From Filomicrobium insigne (GTDB taxonomy: Bacteria > Pseudomonadota > Alphaproteobacteria > Rhizobiales > Hyphomicrobiaceae), in contig NZ_FNJC01000001.1 in NCBI RefSeq assembly GCF_900104305.1, positions 1,245,168 through 1,309,167 of the forward strand: 64,000 nt of DNA. Reading direction: 5' to 3'. This document shows, piece by piece, positions 8,192-16,620 of the stretch (position 1 is the first letter of the stretch; each line of letters begins with the position of its first letter). The notes below the pieces were generated by a model, which worked only from the letters and a program-made list of their open reading frames with translations, had not been told where the DNA came from and searched no databases. A program made the translations under genes and the position numbers.

Positions 8192-8217
8192 AACGCGCCT
8201 ATTGATCAATCTGTTCC
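8192..8217 (-). promoter_or_regulatory. EcfG-type stress promoter
   Basis: Plus-strand AACG (8192-8195), 17 bases, GTTCC (8213-8217), i.e. GGAAC-N17-CGTT read leftwards. It sits about 40 bases before the DUF3309 start and matches the alphaproteobacterial general-stress sigma consensus. Confidence 0.65.
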
Positions 8218-8339
8218 GAATCCAAGTCTTTCGAAGGCTTAAATTTTTATCTCACTCTGACGATATGAATTGCCGATATACTTTTCGGGCAAGCGCTGAA
8301 AAGACGCGTATATGTCGAAAAACGAGATAGGGGAAAGCC

Positions 8340-9095
8340 ATGAGAGTGATCGCTGCGGGACTTCTTTTGACGGGCATGATGCTGCCGATGGCGCCATCGG
8401 CATATGCAGGGGAGACGATTTCCTATGAGGTCGACGGGGCGGCTTACGAAGGATACTTCGCGAAGGCGCAATCTTCTCAGTCCAAGGGGCTGGTCGTGAT
8501 CATTCATGATTGGGATGGCCTGACTGACTACGAGATCAAGCGTGCCGACATGATTTCCGACCTCGGTTATGACGCGGTCGCTATCGACCTTTTCGGTAAG
8601 GGAAACCGTCCCGTCGAACTCGAAGCGAAGAAAGCCGAAGTTGGAAAACTCTATAAGGACCGGGCCGCCATGCGCTCGCGTATTCTCGGTGGGTTGAAGG
8701 AGGCACATCGCCTTAGCAGCGGGAATGTCATGGTGATCGGTTACTGCTTCGGCGGTGCTGCTGTGCTCGAACTCGCTCGTTCAGGCGAGGGTGAAGACAT
8801 TCGCGGATACGTTTCATTTCATGGCGGGCTCGCTACGCCTGAAGGACAAAGCTATCCGACAGATACGGCACCCATTCTCATTGCCCATGGCGGAGGCGAT
8901 ACGGCTGTTTCGATGCAGGAGGTGGCGGCGTTGTCGGGCGAGTTGGAGAAGGCCAAGGTGACCTACGATATTGAGGTATATTCTGGTGCGCCACACGCTT
9001 TTACAGTGATCGGAAGCGATCGCTATCAGGAACGGGCCGACCGGAAATCCTGGGCTGCGTTCGAGGACTTTCTTGAAACAAATCTTGGCGACTGA
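8340..9095 (+). CDS. secreted dienelactone hydrolase family protein
   Basis: A 251-residue alpha/beta hydrolase with an N-terminal signal peptide (hydrophobic 5-18, likely cleavage after AYA-G). The nucleophile is Cys in GYCFGG (about 138), the acid Asp in HGGGDTA, and the base His in GAPHAF near the C-terminus: the complete Cys-Asp-His triad of dienelactone hydrolases. Its substrate is unknown, and periplasmic members need not act on dienelactone. It is followed 49 bases later by a secreted DUF6152 gene and a DUF6644-like membrane gene in the same direction. Confidence 0.85.
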   Translation: MRVIAAGLLLTGMMLPMAPSAYAGETISYEVDGAAYEGYFAKAQSSQSKGLVVIIHDWDGLTDYEIKRADMISDLGYDAVAIDLFGKGNRPVELEAKKAEVGKLYKDRAAMRSRILGGLKEAHRLSSGNVMVIGYCFGGAAVLELARSGEGEDIRGYVSFHGGLATPEGQSYPTDTAPILIAHGGGDTAVSMQEVAALSGELEKAKVTYDIEVYSGAPHAFTVIGSDRYQERADRKSWAAFEDFLETNLGD

Positions 9096-9144
9096 CGTTC
9101 GCCGTCGGCGTCCTATCGTCTCGATTGTTTCCAGGAGAAGACAC

Positions 9145-9525
9145 ATGAGGCAACGCTTTGGGAAATTCTTTGCGGTGATCATTATGGCTTTGGCGACGGC
9201 GGCGATGACTACACCGCTGTTGGCTCACCATGGCTGGAGCTGGGCTGAACATGGCAACTCGGAAGTCACCGGTGTGGTGACGAAGGCAGAGTTGGGCAAT
9301 CCCCATGGTATCGTCACGCTCGATGTCAAAGGTGAGGTTTGGCAGGTTGAGGTTGGGCAACCTTGGCGTAACGAACGCGCTGGCCTGACGGACGCAATGA
9401 TGTCGCCCGGCGTAACGCTAACTGCAAAAGGGCATCGTTCAGCGAAACCAGATCAGAAGCTGCTGAAGGCGGAGCGGATCGTGATCGACGGCAAAACCTT
9501 CGACCTTTATCCCGACCGAGACTAG
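9145..9525 (+). CDS. secreted DUF6152 family protein
   Basis: A 126-residue protein with a signal peptide (hydrophobic 8-24, TPLLAHH) followed by the motif AHHGWSWAEHG and an OB-like beta region (GVVTKAELGNPHGIVTLDVKG). This matches DUF6152, periplasmic proteins of unknown role in which the conserved histidines could bind a metal. The ATG at 9145 with CAGGAGAAG upstream is chosen; the longer open frame from 9073 would overlap the preceding gene and bury the signal peptide. It forms a likely unit with the membrane gene 18 bases downstream. Confidence 0.75.
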   Translation: MRQRFGKFFAVIIMALATAAMTTPLLAHHGWSWAEHGNSEVTGVVTKAELGNPHGIVTLDVKGEVWQVEVGQPWRNERAGLTDAMMSPGVTLTAKGHRSAKPDQKLLKAERIVIDGKTFDLYPDRD

Positions 9526-9543
9526 ACCGCGCGAGCCAGAGAT

Positions 9544-10029
9544 ATGCTGACCGACGTTCTCGGCGACCTGCAGAACTTGTCGTTTGTCGTGGAGCTGCGC
9601 CGGTCACGCTGGGCTTATCCCCTCGTCAATGCCGGACATATTTTGGGCATCGCCCTGCTTTTCGGGGCGATCGTTCCGCTCGATCTGAGATTGCTGGGGT
9701 TATGGAGATCCGTTCCTATAGGAACGCTGTCGCGTGTGCTGTTGCCTGTCGCGCTTTCGGGTCTGTTGATCGCAATTGCAATGGGTGGATTGTTGTTCGC
9801 GGTGCGTGCCGAGAAGTACGCGGCAATGGCATTCTTCCAGATCAAGGCTCTTGTGATTTTGGCTGCACTGACGAACGTTATGTTGCTGCATATTGCTGCG
9901 GAGTGGCGTGCGTCACAAGCTGATACCGACGTCGCGCCACCTCTACGGTTTAGGGTCGCGGGATTGATGTCGATCGGTTTGTGGACCTGTGCAATCGTGT
10001 TCGGACGTATGATTGCTTACGCTGAGTAA
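9544..10029 (+). CDS. DUF6644/DUF2214-like integral membrane protein
   Basis: A 161-residue protein with four membrane helices (about 24-44, 55-75, 88-108 and 135-155) and conserved-looking His in VNAGHILGIALLF. Short four-helix proteins of this type often follow DUF6152 genes, as here, suggesting a periplasmic partner. The histidines in helices raise the possibility of a haem-binding protein, which is inference only. Function unknown. Confidence 0.65.
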   Translation: MLTDVLGDLQNLSFVVELRRSRWAYPLVNAGHILGIALLFGAIVPLDLRLLGLWRSVPIGTLSRVLLPVALSGLLIAIAMGGLLFAVRAEKYAAMAFFQIKALVILAALTNVMLLHIAAEWRASQADTDVAPPLRFRVAGLMSIGLWTCAIVFGRMIAYAE

Positions 10030-10073
10030 GCGGACACGACGACGTATATTTGCAGGTGTAAGGGAGGCAGCTT

Positions 10074-10718
10074 ATGGGCATCGGGGCGCTTGCAGTCGTT
10101 CATGCGTTGCTACGTTCCCGAGCCATCACCATAGCAACGCTTACTGCCGTCTTATTCTGCTCATTGGGTTCTCTTGAGACCGGACTTTCGGCGGCGGAAC
10201 GCCTGGGGGAGAATGCGCTTCGCAAGCTCGTCAACACGCCGGGACATTTTCTGATTATGCGGCATGCGACGGCTCCTGGTATCGGCGATCCTGGAAACTT
10301 TCAAATTGATGATTGCTCGACCCAACGCAATCTTTCGGAAGCAGGACGGCGACAGGCACAGCGTACGGGTGAGATGCTTCGATCACTTGGACTCAAGGAC
10401 GTTAAAGTCTTTTCGAGCCGCTGGTGTCGTTGTCTTGAAACCGCACGGCTGCTCGAGCTGGGTCGCGTTGTTCCGATGGAGTCTTTGAATTCGTTTTTCC
10501 GAGAATGGGATCGGGAGAAGGAGCAGATTGCACAGTTGCGTGCTGATATTGCTGCGATGGATCTTAGCCGTCCTGCGGTGCTGGTGACGCATCAGGTTGT
10601 GATTTCGGGGCTTGCCGACACGTCGACGCGCTCGGGCGAGATTATCGTGATGCATCGCGAAGCTCCCGATCAGCTTAGGGTTGTCGGTTCGGCTATTGCG
10701 CGTGCGATTGATGAGTGA
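10074..10718 (+). CDS. histidine phosphatase family protein (secreted)
   Basis: A 214-residue phosphoglycerate-mutase-like phosphatase. The catalytic RHA motif is in FLIMRHATAPG (about residues 58-68), the second Arg in SSRWCRCLETA and the second His in VLVTHQVVI. A hydrophobic segment at about 17-36 suggests export or a membrane anchor. Substrate unknown. It ends four bases from the convergent cupin gene. Confidence 0.85.
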   Translation: MGIGALAVVHALLRSRAITIATLTAVLFCSLGSLETGLSAAERLGENALRKLVNTPGHFLIMRHATAPGIGDPGNFQIDDCSTQRNLSEAGRRQAQRTGEMLRSLGLKDVKVFSSRWCRCLETARLLELGRVVPMESLNSFFREWDREKEQIAQLRADIAAMDLSRPAVLVTHQVVISGLADTSTRSGEIIVMHREAPDQLRVVGSAIARAIDE

Positions 10719-10722
10719 GAGA

Positions 10723-11133
10723 TCACGCTGATTGGGGTTCAGCCGTGTAGTCATCATCGGAAACCTGTTCGAGCCACACGGCTTGAGAGCCATCCAACGC
10801 TTCCTGGAATGCCAGGTGTGCCATGGGCTTTGTCGGAGAGGCGCCATGCCAGTGCTTTTCGTTTGGGGCGATCCATACACTGTCGCCGGCATGGATCTCG
10901 CGGACCGGTTCCCCTTCCAGCTGTATGCGACCGACGCCTGAGACCACGTAGAGCGTTTGACCGAGCGGGTGCGTGTGCCAAGCAGTGCGCGCTCCGGCTT
11001 CGAAGGTGACAAGAAAGCCTTTGATGCGGGCTGGATGCGGAGCATCGACAATAGGATCCTGCCAGACCGTTCCGGTGAAGTAGCTTTCGGGTGCGCGTCT
11101 CGTCGGAGCGCTAGGAGATCTGCGGATTTCCAT
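10723..11133 (-). CDS. cupin domain protein
   Basis: A 136-residue single-domain cupin. Motif 1 (TAWHTHPLGQTLYVVSG) supplies the usual metal ligands His, His and a Gln in place of Glu. Motif 2 lies in WIAPNEKHWHGA. Such proteins are small dioxygenases, isomerases or sensors; the pattern resembles carboxymuconolactone-associated cupins. It is transcribed leftwards, after the three-gene RimK module on the same strand, from which it is separated by 24 bases. Confidence 0.8.
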   Translation of the reverse strand: MEIRRSPSAPTRRAPESYFTGTVWQDPIVDAPHPARIKGFLVTFEAGARTAWHTHPLGQTLYVVSGVGRIQLEGEPVREIHAGDSVWIAPNEKHWHGASPTKPMAHLAFQEALDGSQAVWLEQVSDDDYTAEPQSA

Positions 11134-11157
11134 TGTGGTTATTCCCTGTTTCTTATC

Positions 11158-12195
11158 TTAGACGATTTCGTCCTCGTCGAAGATCGGATCTTCTCCAATC
11201 GCATCGGAGATTCCACCGATCTGGCCGGTTGCTGGTTTCGGATGCGCGACCTTCGCGACATGGAACAAGGCATCGGCGCGATTCACAACCGAAACATTCG
11301 TTCTGCCGATGATGATGCCGTCTACTTCAGCGAGGACGGGGACATCGGTGCCTTCATATGGATTGGTGATGCCGCCGATGACATCACCAGCGGCGATGCT
11401 GTCGCCCAAGCCTCTGAGGGCGCGAAAAATCCCTCCATCCGGTGCCCGTATCCATCTGCTGGACGTCGCAAAGACGGATCTGTGTTTTTGGCGGTTCGCG
11501 TGTTTTGGGCCGAGCATGCCCAGATGATGCATCACGTGCAAAATGCCTCTCACGCCACCGCGTACGGAAAACTCGTCGAGACGCAGGGCTTCGCCGGCTT
11601 CGTAGACGATGACTTCCAACCCAGCTTCGCGTGCGGCTTTGCGCAATGATCCCTCACGCAGACCGGATTGCAGGATGACGGGCGCGCCGAAAGCTTCCGC
11701 GAGATCTCTCAACTCCGGCGTCACGACGTCCACCCGAAGCTGTGGGAGGTTTGCGCGATTGTTGGAGCCGGAATGGAGGTCAATTCCGAAGTCCGAGCGC
11801 CGTGCGATTTGTTCCATGAAGAGATACGCCAGCTGAGCGGCGAGTGAGCCATGGAGATAGCCGGGGAACATCCGGTTGAGGTCGCGGCCGTCGGGCAGAT
11901 ACCGGCTTTTGCTGAGGAAGCCGAACACATTGACGATAGGCACGCACAACAACGTGCCCTGTAGCGATTTCAGGCCCGGCGTATTCAGCAGCCGCCGGAT
12001 AATTTCGACTCCGAGGATTTCATCACCGTGTAGGGCTGCGCTGACAAATAGTGTGGGTCCGTCGCGGCGGCCATGTACAACGCGTATTGGCAGGGTAACC
12101 GGCGTGTGGTTCGAGAGGTGTGCGACCGGCAAATCGACGAGGCCTTGGCTACCTGCTGTCACCGATGCCCCGCCGATTTTGAATGGAGTTCGCAC
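11158..12195 (-). CDS. AstE/aspartoacylase-like zinc carboxypeptidase
   Basis: A 345-residue M14-family protein of the succinylglutamate desuccinylase/aspartoacylase group. Zinc ligands His and Glu are in ALHGDEILG (about 54-62), the substrate-binding Arg in GRDLNRMFPG, and the third ligand His in DLHSG. Its start lies three bases after the rimK stop, so the two are translationally linked. Together with the upstream DUF785 protease gene this is the recurrent RimK-associated cluster thought to add and remove amino-acid tails. Here the enzyme probably hydrolyses an amide product of the ligase, which is inference from context. Confidence 0.8.
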   Translation of the reverse strand: MRTPFKIGGASVTAGSQGLVDLPVAHLSNHTPVTLPIRVVHGRRDGPTLFVSAALHGDEILGVEIIRRLLNTPGLKSLQGTLLCVPIVNVFGFLSKSRYLPDGRDLNRMFPGYLHGSLAAQLAYLFMEQIARRSDFGIDLHSGSNNRANLPQLRVDVVTPELRDLAEAFGAPVILQSGLREGSLRKAAREAGLEVIVYEAGEALRLDEFSVRGGVRGILHVMHHLGMLGPKHANRQKHRSVFATSSRWIRAPDGGIFRALRGLGDSIAAGDVIGGITNPYEGTDVPVLAEVDGIIIGRTNVSVVNRADALFHVAKVAHPKPATGQIGGISDAIGEDPIFDEDEIV

Positions 12196-12198
12196 GCG

Positions 12199-13104
12199 TT
12201 AACCTCGGCCTTTCGTTCGGGTTTTGCCAGGCTTTGCGTGTGTTTCGAGAAATTCGATCATTTTGCTGGCGACATCGATACCTGTGGCCTTTTCCAGGCC
12301 TTCAATTCCGGGAGATGAGTTTACCTCCATAATAACCGGTCCATGGTTCGCGCGCAGCATGTCGACGCCGCAGACGTTAAGGCCCATGGCTTTCGCGGCA
12401 CCTACGGCCGCTGCGCGTTCCTGTGGCGTGATGCGGATAGGGGTTGCCGTGCCGCCCCGGTGCAAGTTTGAGCGGAAATCACCTTCAGCCCCTTGGCGCT
12501 GCATAGCTGCGATGACGCGATCTCCGATGACAAAACAGCGGATGTCGCTGCCGCCAGCTTCCTTGATGAACTCCTGGACAAGGATGTTTACGTTGGCGCC
12601 GGCAAAGGCTTCGATAACAGACTGCGCCGATTTCGGAGTTTCAGCGAGGACAACGCCGATCCCTTGTGTTCCCTCCAGGAGCTTGATCACGACCGGTGCC
12701 CCGCCTGCGAGCTCCACGACTTCAGCCGCCTTTTTAGGATCTTGCGCGAAAATTGTTACAGGCAGGCCGATACCCTTGCGGGACAGGAGCTGCATGGACC
12801 GCAGTTTGTCGCGGGAACGGCCGATGCCGACGGATTCGTTTAGAGGATAGACGCCCATCATTTCGAACTGGCGCAATACGGCCAGTCCAAAGAACGTGAT
12901 GGATGCGCCGATGCGCGGAATGACGGCATCGTAACCGCTCAGAAGTTGTCCGTTGAGATAAAGCGAGGGCTTGTGAGAAGCGATATTGATCGTCACCCGC
13001 AGGGTCGGGATCACATCGATCTGATGCCCACGTTGTTCAGCAACTTCTATGAGGCGGCGGTGCGTATAGAGTTTTGGGTTCACGCACATGAGCGCGATCT
13101 TCAT
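12199..13104 (-). CDS. rimK: RimK-type ATP-grasp ligase (S6 glutamyl ligase family)
   Basis: A 301-residue protein, the same length as E. coli RimK, which adds glutamates to the C-terminus of ribosomal protein S6. It contains the pre-ATP-grasp domain ([17 protein letters not shown]), the phosphate-binding loop [11 protein letters not shown] and the Mg-binding ends GVDMLR and [12 protein letters not shown]. The ATG at 13104 is preferred because it starts the conserved core; the frame opens 177 bases earlier into unrelated residues that overlap the DUF785 gene. It sits between the DUF785 protease and AstE-like hydrolase genes on the same strand. Confidence 0.9.
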   Translation of the reverse strand: MKIALMCVNPKLYTHRRLIEVAEQRGHQIDVIPTLRVTINIASHKPSLYLNGQLLSGYDAVIPRIGASITFFGLAVLRQFEMMGVYPLNESVGIGRSRDKLRSMQLLSRKGIGLPVTIFAQDPKKAAEVVELAGGAPVVIKLLEGTQGIGVVLAETPKSAQSVIEAFAGANVNILVQEFIKEAGGSDIRCFVIGDRVIAAMQRQGAEGDFRSNLHRGGTATPIRITPQERAAAVGAAKAMGLNVCGVDMLRANHGPVIMEVNSSPGIEGLEKATGIDVASKMIEFLETHAKPGKTRTKGRG

Positions 13105-13159
13105 TGCCGTCTCCTGTTCACCTTCTCCAAGGTGGGCAGCTATGGGGATGTATAGTTTC

Positions 13160-13654
13160 TCAGCCTTGCTGGCCGAGAATGAACGAACGTCCGGGATCGA
13201 TGAGGAATTTGCTACGTACGGCCGATCGGCCAAGGAGCATGCGGAAGCCCATTTCGTCGCGTTGCGTGAGTGACAGTTCAATCGGCCAAGTGTAGGGGCC
13301 CAGCTGCACCAGGGTGCGAACTATGTGGCGAATTTGAGTTTGTCCGCCAGAATTGCGGATTGACCTTTGGTCGAGCAGTTGTGCTTCGCAGGATAGAGCG
13401 TGTTGATCATTCCTCTGCAGGGGGTGGAGGTCGAATTGGACGAAGCGTTTTCCGTTGCGGGTTATGGTTTTGATATTCCATGCATGCAAAGCCGAGGTGC
13501 GTGCCCCGGTATCGACTTTCGCTTTAACTATGGCGCCGCCTAGTTCCGGTAGCTGAACCCACTCGCGCCAGCCAATACGGGGTTTATCGCTACGTTTTCT
13601 TTGAGGTTTGGCCACCGAGCCGCGGGGTCTGATCTCTTCACGGTTTTGGCCCAT
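13160..13654 (-). CDS. DUF785/RimB retropepsin-like protease
   Basis: A 164-residue protein with a basic N-terminus, then the retropepsin-type active-site motif [14 protein letters not shown] (Asp at about residue 54) and a second conserved stretch [13 protein letters not shown]. This is the family once labelled ATP-dependent zinc protease and now linked to RimB, a protease partner of RimK. The ATG at 13654 is favoured because GGAG lies upstream and the longer frame is poorly conserved in character. First gene of the DUF785-rimK-AstE unit. Confidence 0.8.
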   Translation of the reverse strand: MGQNREEIRPRGSVAKPQRKRSDKPRIGWREWVQLPELGGAIVKAKVDTGARTSALHAWNIKTITRNGKRFVQFDLHPLQRNDQHALSCEAQLLDQRSIRNSGGQTQIRHIVRTLVQLGPYTWPIELSLTQRDEMGFRMLLGRSAVRSKFLIDPGRSFILGQQG

Positions 13655-13795
13655 CTTTGGAGCTCCGATTCCGGGATGCTGGCAAGCAATGCCTGCGTGT
13701 GAGGATGTTCGTTGCGCACAATGCATAAGATTGGGCATTGAATCACGCATCCACCCTAGAATGCGGCCCGGTCAGCGGATGGGTGGGTAACGCGG

Positions 13796-14398
13796 TTACC
13801 AACCGCCTTTTTTCAACCAATCCTCCATCATGCCCATACGGTCCCATCCCCAGAAGGGTTCGTCGTCCGCGAAGAAAAAGGGTGATCCGAAGACGCCCCG
13901 GGCGATGGCTCCTTCTGCCAGGGATTTTGTATGTGCCTTAATTTCCGGACTCTGGGCTCCCTGCACAAGCGCTTCGGGCGTGGCGTTAAATTCAGGTGCC
14001 AAGGATGAGACTGCGACGATGTCGGACGTGTCCAGCCCGTTGCCGTAATATTCGGCGAATACACGTTGGGCAAAACGGGGTGCGGCTGCCGCATCTTGAG
14101 ACTCGATCCAATAGAATGCTCGGGTTGCCGCCAACGCGATCAGGGGGTGGTTTTTGGGGAGGTGAAACTCCAAACCTTCTGCGCGTGCAAGACGGGCCCA
14201 GTCACGTCGTGCATAGTCGCGTTTGAGTGGTGTGGATGACAGTCCGCGTGCGCCGGTCACCTGGTAGGCCGTTCCGAGCATATAGGGGCGCCACAGCACC
14301 TGACGTTCGACTCGCTTTGCGAGAGCTTCAATGCGTGCCGCGGCGAAGAACGCATACCCGGAAGAGAAATCGAACCAGAATTCTATAGGCTTGGTCAC
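13796..14398 (-). CDS. 2-hydroxychromene-2-carboxylate isomerase family protein
   Basis: A 200-residue DsbA/GST-kappa-fold protein. The N-terminal motif FWFDFSSGYAFFAA carries the active Ser that binds glutathione in HCCA isomerases, and the C-terminal motif GVFGSPFFFADDEPFWGWDR is typical. The family converts ring-opened chromene carboxylates in naphthalene breakdown. In this context, without other aromatic pathway genes, a general glutathione-dependent isomerase or redox role is equally likely. It is 141 bases upstream of the DUF785 gene and probably separately transcribed. Confidence 0.85.
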   Translation of the reverse strand: MTKPIEFWFDFSSGYAFFAAARIEALAKRVERQVLWRPYMLGTAYQVTGARGLSSTPLKRDYARRDWARLARAEGLEFHLPKNHPLIALAATRAFYWIESQDAAAAPRFAQRVFAEYYGNGLDTSDIVAVSSLAPEFNATPEALVQGAQSPEIKAHTKSLAEGAIARGVFGSPFFFADDEPFWGWDRMGMMEDWLKKGGW

Positions 14399-14705
14399 GG
14401 GCTAGACCCTCGCTCTGTCAATAGACCCGTACGCGTTTGCAGCTGTCATATGACATGCGCGCTCGGTGTTAGATGCTGTTCTAAAGCGGAGTTTGTGTAA
14501 GGAAACTTGTATCGTTCGGCTGAGACGGAAAATATCATGTTTCTTATTGTAATCAATGCCTTGGTTTGGGGTATCCGAGCACGGAATTTGTGAAATTGTG
14601 TCACGGCTCGCGCAGTGACATGAAAGCTTTAAAATTCGCGATGAAACTGTCCCACGACAAAGCACTTTCGTTGTCGTGGGAAAGTGTCGATTTTTTTCCG
14701 GATAC
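14399..14705. other. 307-bp intergenic leader between HCCA isomerase and ppk2
   Basis: No gene was recognised. It holds a 12-bp perfect palindrome TGTCATATGACA (14444-14455), a TGTCAC...GTGACA dyad near 14600, and the strong hairpin at 14651-14680 just before ppk2. It separates divergent genes, so promoters for both should lie here. Confidence 0.5.
14651..14694 (+). promoter_or_regulatory. ppk2 leader hairpin with T-tract (attenuator-like)
   Basis: Perfect 10-bp arms CCCACGACAA (14651-14660) and TTGTCGTGGG (14671-14680) enclose a 10-base loop; a run of seven T residues follows 10 bases later. It lies 25 bases before the chosen ppk2 start and no gene precedes it on this strand, so it is more likely a leader structure or attenuator than the end of another transcript. 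Confidence 0.5.
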
Positions 14706-15635
14706 ATGCAGGACTGGATCGAAGACATGGGTGATGGTGCCAATCCCAATTGGCTTGAAGCTGAACTCGAAGAGACGCTTGATGAAACGCTTGAGGCTGA
14801 GCTCTCAGAGCCCATGCTGAGTGCGGAGCTTCGCCGCATGTACCGTGAGGCGCATCCCAATGCGCTCGACCGGCGCACGTATATCGTACACTTGCTTCGA
14901 CTTCAGGCTGAACTGATCAAGCTGCAAACGTGGGTCGAGTATACCGGCTCAAGGATTCTGATTATTTTTGAAGGCCGCGATTCGGCCGGCAAAGGCGGTG
15001 TAATCAAACGCATCACCCAGCGGCTTAATCCACGTATTGCTCGTGTCGTTGCGCTGCCGAAGCCGACGGAGCGTGAGCAGACACAGTGGTACTTTCAGCG
15101 CTACGTGCCTCACCTACCCTCCGGCGGCGAAATGGTTCTGTTTGATCGCTCCTGGTATAATCGCGCTGGTGTGGAACGCGTGATGGGGTTTGCGAGCGAA
15201 GCCCAGGTGGAAGACTTTTTCCGTGACGTTCCTGAGTTTGAACGCATGCTCGTGCGCTCTGGCATCATCGTTCTCAAATACTGGCTTTCGATCACGGATG
15301 CGGAACAACAGCTGCGATTCAAGATCCGTATTGAAGATCCCATGAAGCAATGGAAGCTCTCACCGATGGACTTGCAGTCCCGCGTGCGATGGGAGGATTA
15401 TACTAAAGCAAAGGAGGAGATGTTCGAGCGCACGAACATCCCGGAAGCGCCTTGGTATATTGTTGAAGGCAATGACAAGAAGCGTGAACGCCTCAACTGC
15501 ATCGAACACATCCTCTCTAAGATACCTTACGAAGACGTGCCGACGGACAAGGTCCAACTGCCTGAGCGAATCTTCAATCCGGACTACGACCGGAAGACGC
15601 TGCCGCCGGAGCTGTACGTTCCTAAGATTTTCTGA
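14706..15635 (+). CDS. ppk2: polyphosphate kinase 2
   Basis: A 309-residue class I PPK2, which transfers phosphate between polyphosphate and nucleoside diphosphates. Walker A is FEGRDSAGKGG (about 93-103), Walker B lies in VLFDRSWYNRAGVERVMG, and the lid/C-terminal block has WKLSPMDLQSRVRWEDYTKAKE. The ATG at 14706 is taken; one at 14676 falls inside the leader hairpin, and 14727 is a later possibility. It is monocistronic: hairpin upstream, terminator and tRNA-Arg downstream. In the same window phosphorus scavenging is represented by the ptx operon. Confidence 0.9.
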   Translation: MQDWIEDMGDGANPNWLEAELEETLDETLEAELSEPMLSAELRRMYREAHPNALDRRTYIVHLLRLQAELIKLQTWVEYTGSRILIIFEGRDSAGKGGVIKRITQRLNPRIARVVALPKPTEREQTQWYFQRYVPHLPSGGEMVLFDRSWYNRAGVERVMGFASEAQVEDFFRDVPEFERMLVRSGIIVLKYWLSITDAEQQLRFKIRIEDPMKQWKLSPMDLQSRVRWEDYTKAKEEMFERTNIPEAPWYIVEGNDKKRERLNCIEHILSKIPYEDVPTDKVQLPERIFNPDYDRKTLPPELYVPKIF

Positions 15636-15650
15636 TTGCGCAGCTCAAAG

Positions 15651-15680
15651 CCCTCGATGTCTTTGACTGGGCATCGAGGG
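15651..15680 (+). terminator. terminator hairpin after ppk2
   Basis: Arms CCCTCGATG (15651-15659) and CATCGAGGG (15672-15680) make a perfect 9-bp stem with a 12-base loop, 16 bases after the ppk2 stop. A moderately T-rich stretch follows. It also separates the convergent tRNA-Arg gene. Confidence 0.55.
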
Positions 15681-15710
15681 TGCATTCTTGTGTTGTCTTT
15701 GGTGCGCGAG

Positions 15711-15786
15711 TGGCGATCCCGGAAGGACTCGAACCTCCAACCCCTTGGTTCGAAGCCAAGTGCTCTATCCGTTGAGCTACGGGACC
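15711..15786 (-). tRNA. tRNA-Arg (anticodon UCG)
   Basis: Read leftwards, the 76-base sequence begins GGTCCCGTAGCTC and ends with an encoded CCA (complement 15711-15713). The 7-bp acceptor stem pairs with one G-U, and the anticodon stem CTTGG/CCAAG encloses the loop CTTCGAA, giving anticodon TCG (plus-strand complement at 15751-15753). The T-arm GGAGGTTCGAGTCC is canonical. No island seems to be inserted at it. Confidence 0.97.
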
Positions 15787-15858
15787 GGTTCTACAAATCT
15801 ATTCCCTTGTGGTGTCTCATGATCTTCCAGCAAGAGTCCAGTGTTTTGGGGCGGCTGG

Positions 15859-16620
15859 TTAGTTCTTGATCTGGTAACCGGTTTTGAAGATCCAGGCGAT
15901 GATGACCAGACAAAGGACCAGGAAGGCCAGCGTCATTGTCAGACTGAGACCAACATTAAGATCGGCGACGCCGAAGAAGCTCCAACGAAAGCCACTGACG
16001 AGATATACGACGGGATTGAACAACGTCACCGTCTGCCAGACGGGTGGAAGCATGTTTATCGAATAAAATGTTCCGCCCAGAAACGTTAGCGGCGTCACGA
16101 CGAGCAGAGGAATGATCTGCAACTTCTCAAAGCCATCAGCCCAAATTCCGATAATGAATCCGAAGAGGCTGAAGGTGACAGAGGTGAGTACTAAGAAGGC
16201 AATCATCCAGATTGGGTGGGCGATTTGAATCGGAACGAACAGGCCGGCAGTCGCCAATATAATCAGCCCCAGAATTATGGACTTGGTGGCAGCGGCGCCC
16301 ACGTATCCTAAAACGATTTCGAAGTAAGAGACGGGGGCGGATAAGAGCTCGTAGATCGTGCCGGTAAACTTCGGGAAGTAGATGCCGAATGATGCGTTCG
16401 CGATGCTCTGCGTCAAGAGCTGGAGCATGATCAGGCCCGGTACGATGAATGACCCGTAGTCGATCCCGTCAATCTGCGTGATGCGGGAGCCGATGGCCCC
16501 GCCGAACACTACGAAGTAGAGTGACGTCGATATGACCGGCGAGACGATGCTTTGCATCAGCGTGCGCCACGTGCGGGCCAGCTCAAAGAGATAAATTGCT
16601 TGTACGGCGCGGAAATTCAT
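15859..16620 (-). CDS. ABC-2 type transporter permease
   Basis: A 253-residue inner-membrane protein with about six helices and the ABC-2 C-terminal signature [17 protein letters not shown] followed by [16 protein letters not shown]. Its start overlaps the stop of the ATPase gene by four bases (16617-16620), so the two make one exporter of the YadG/YadH or NodI/NodJ type. The exported substrate is unknown. Confidence 0.9.
   Translation of the reverse strand: MNFRAVQAIYLFELARTWRTLMQSIVSPVISTSLYFVVFGGAIGSRITQIDGIDYGSFIVPGLIMLQLLTQSIANASFGIYFPKFTGTIYELLSAPVSYFEIVLGYVGAAATKSIILGLIILATAGLFVPIQIAHPIWMIAFLVLTSVTFSLFGFIIGIWADGFEKLQIIPLLVVTPLTFLGGTFYSINMLPPVWQTVTLFNPVVYLVSGFRWSFFGVADLNVGLSLTMTLAFLVLCLVIIAWIFKTGYQIKN

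Noticed and set aside
12199..13281. A longer rimK start
   Set aside because: The added N-terminus overlaps the DUF785 gene and lacks any RimK feature; the core starts at 13104 at the normal family length.
15711..15786. tRNA-Arg as the attachment site of the island
   Set aside because: It is intact, 29 kb away from the island repeat, and no duplicate of its 3' end was seen near the integrase.
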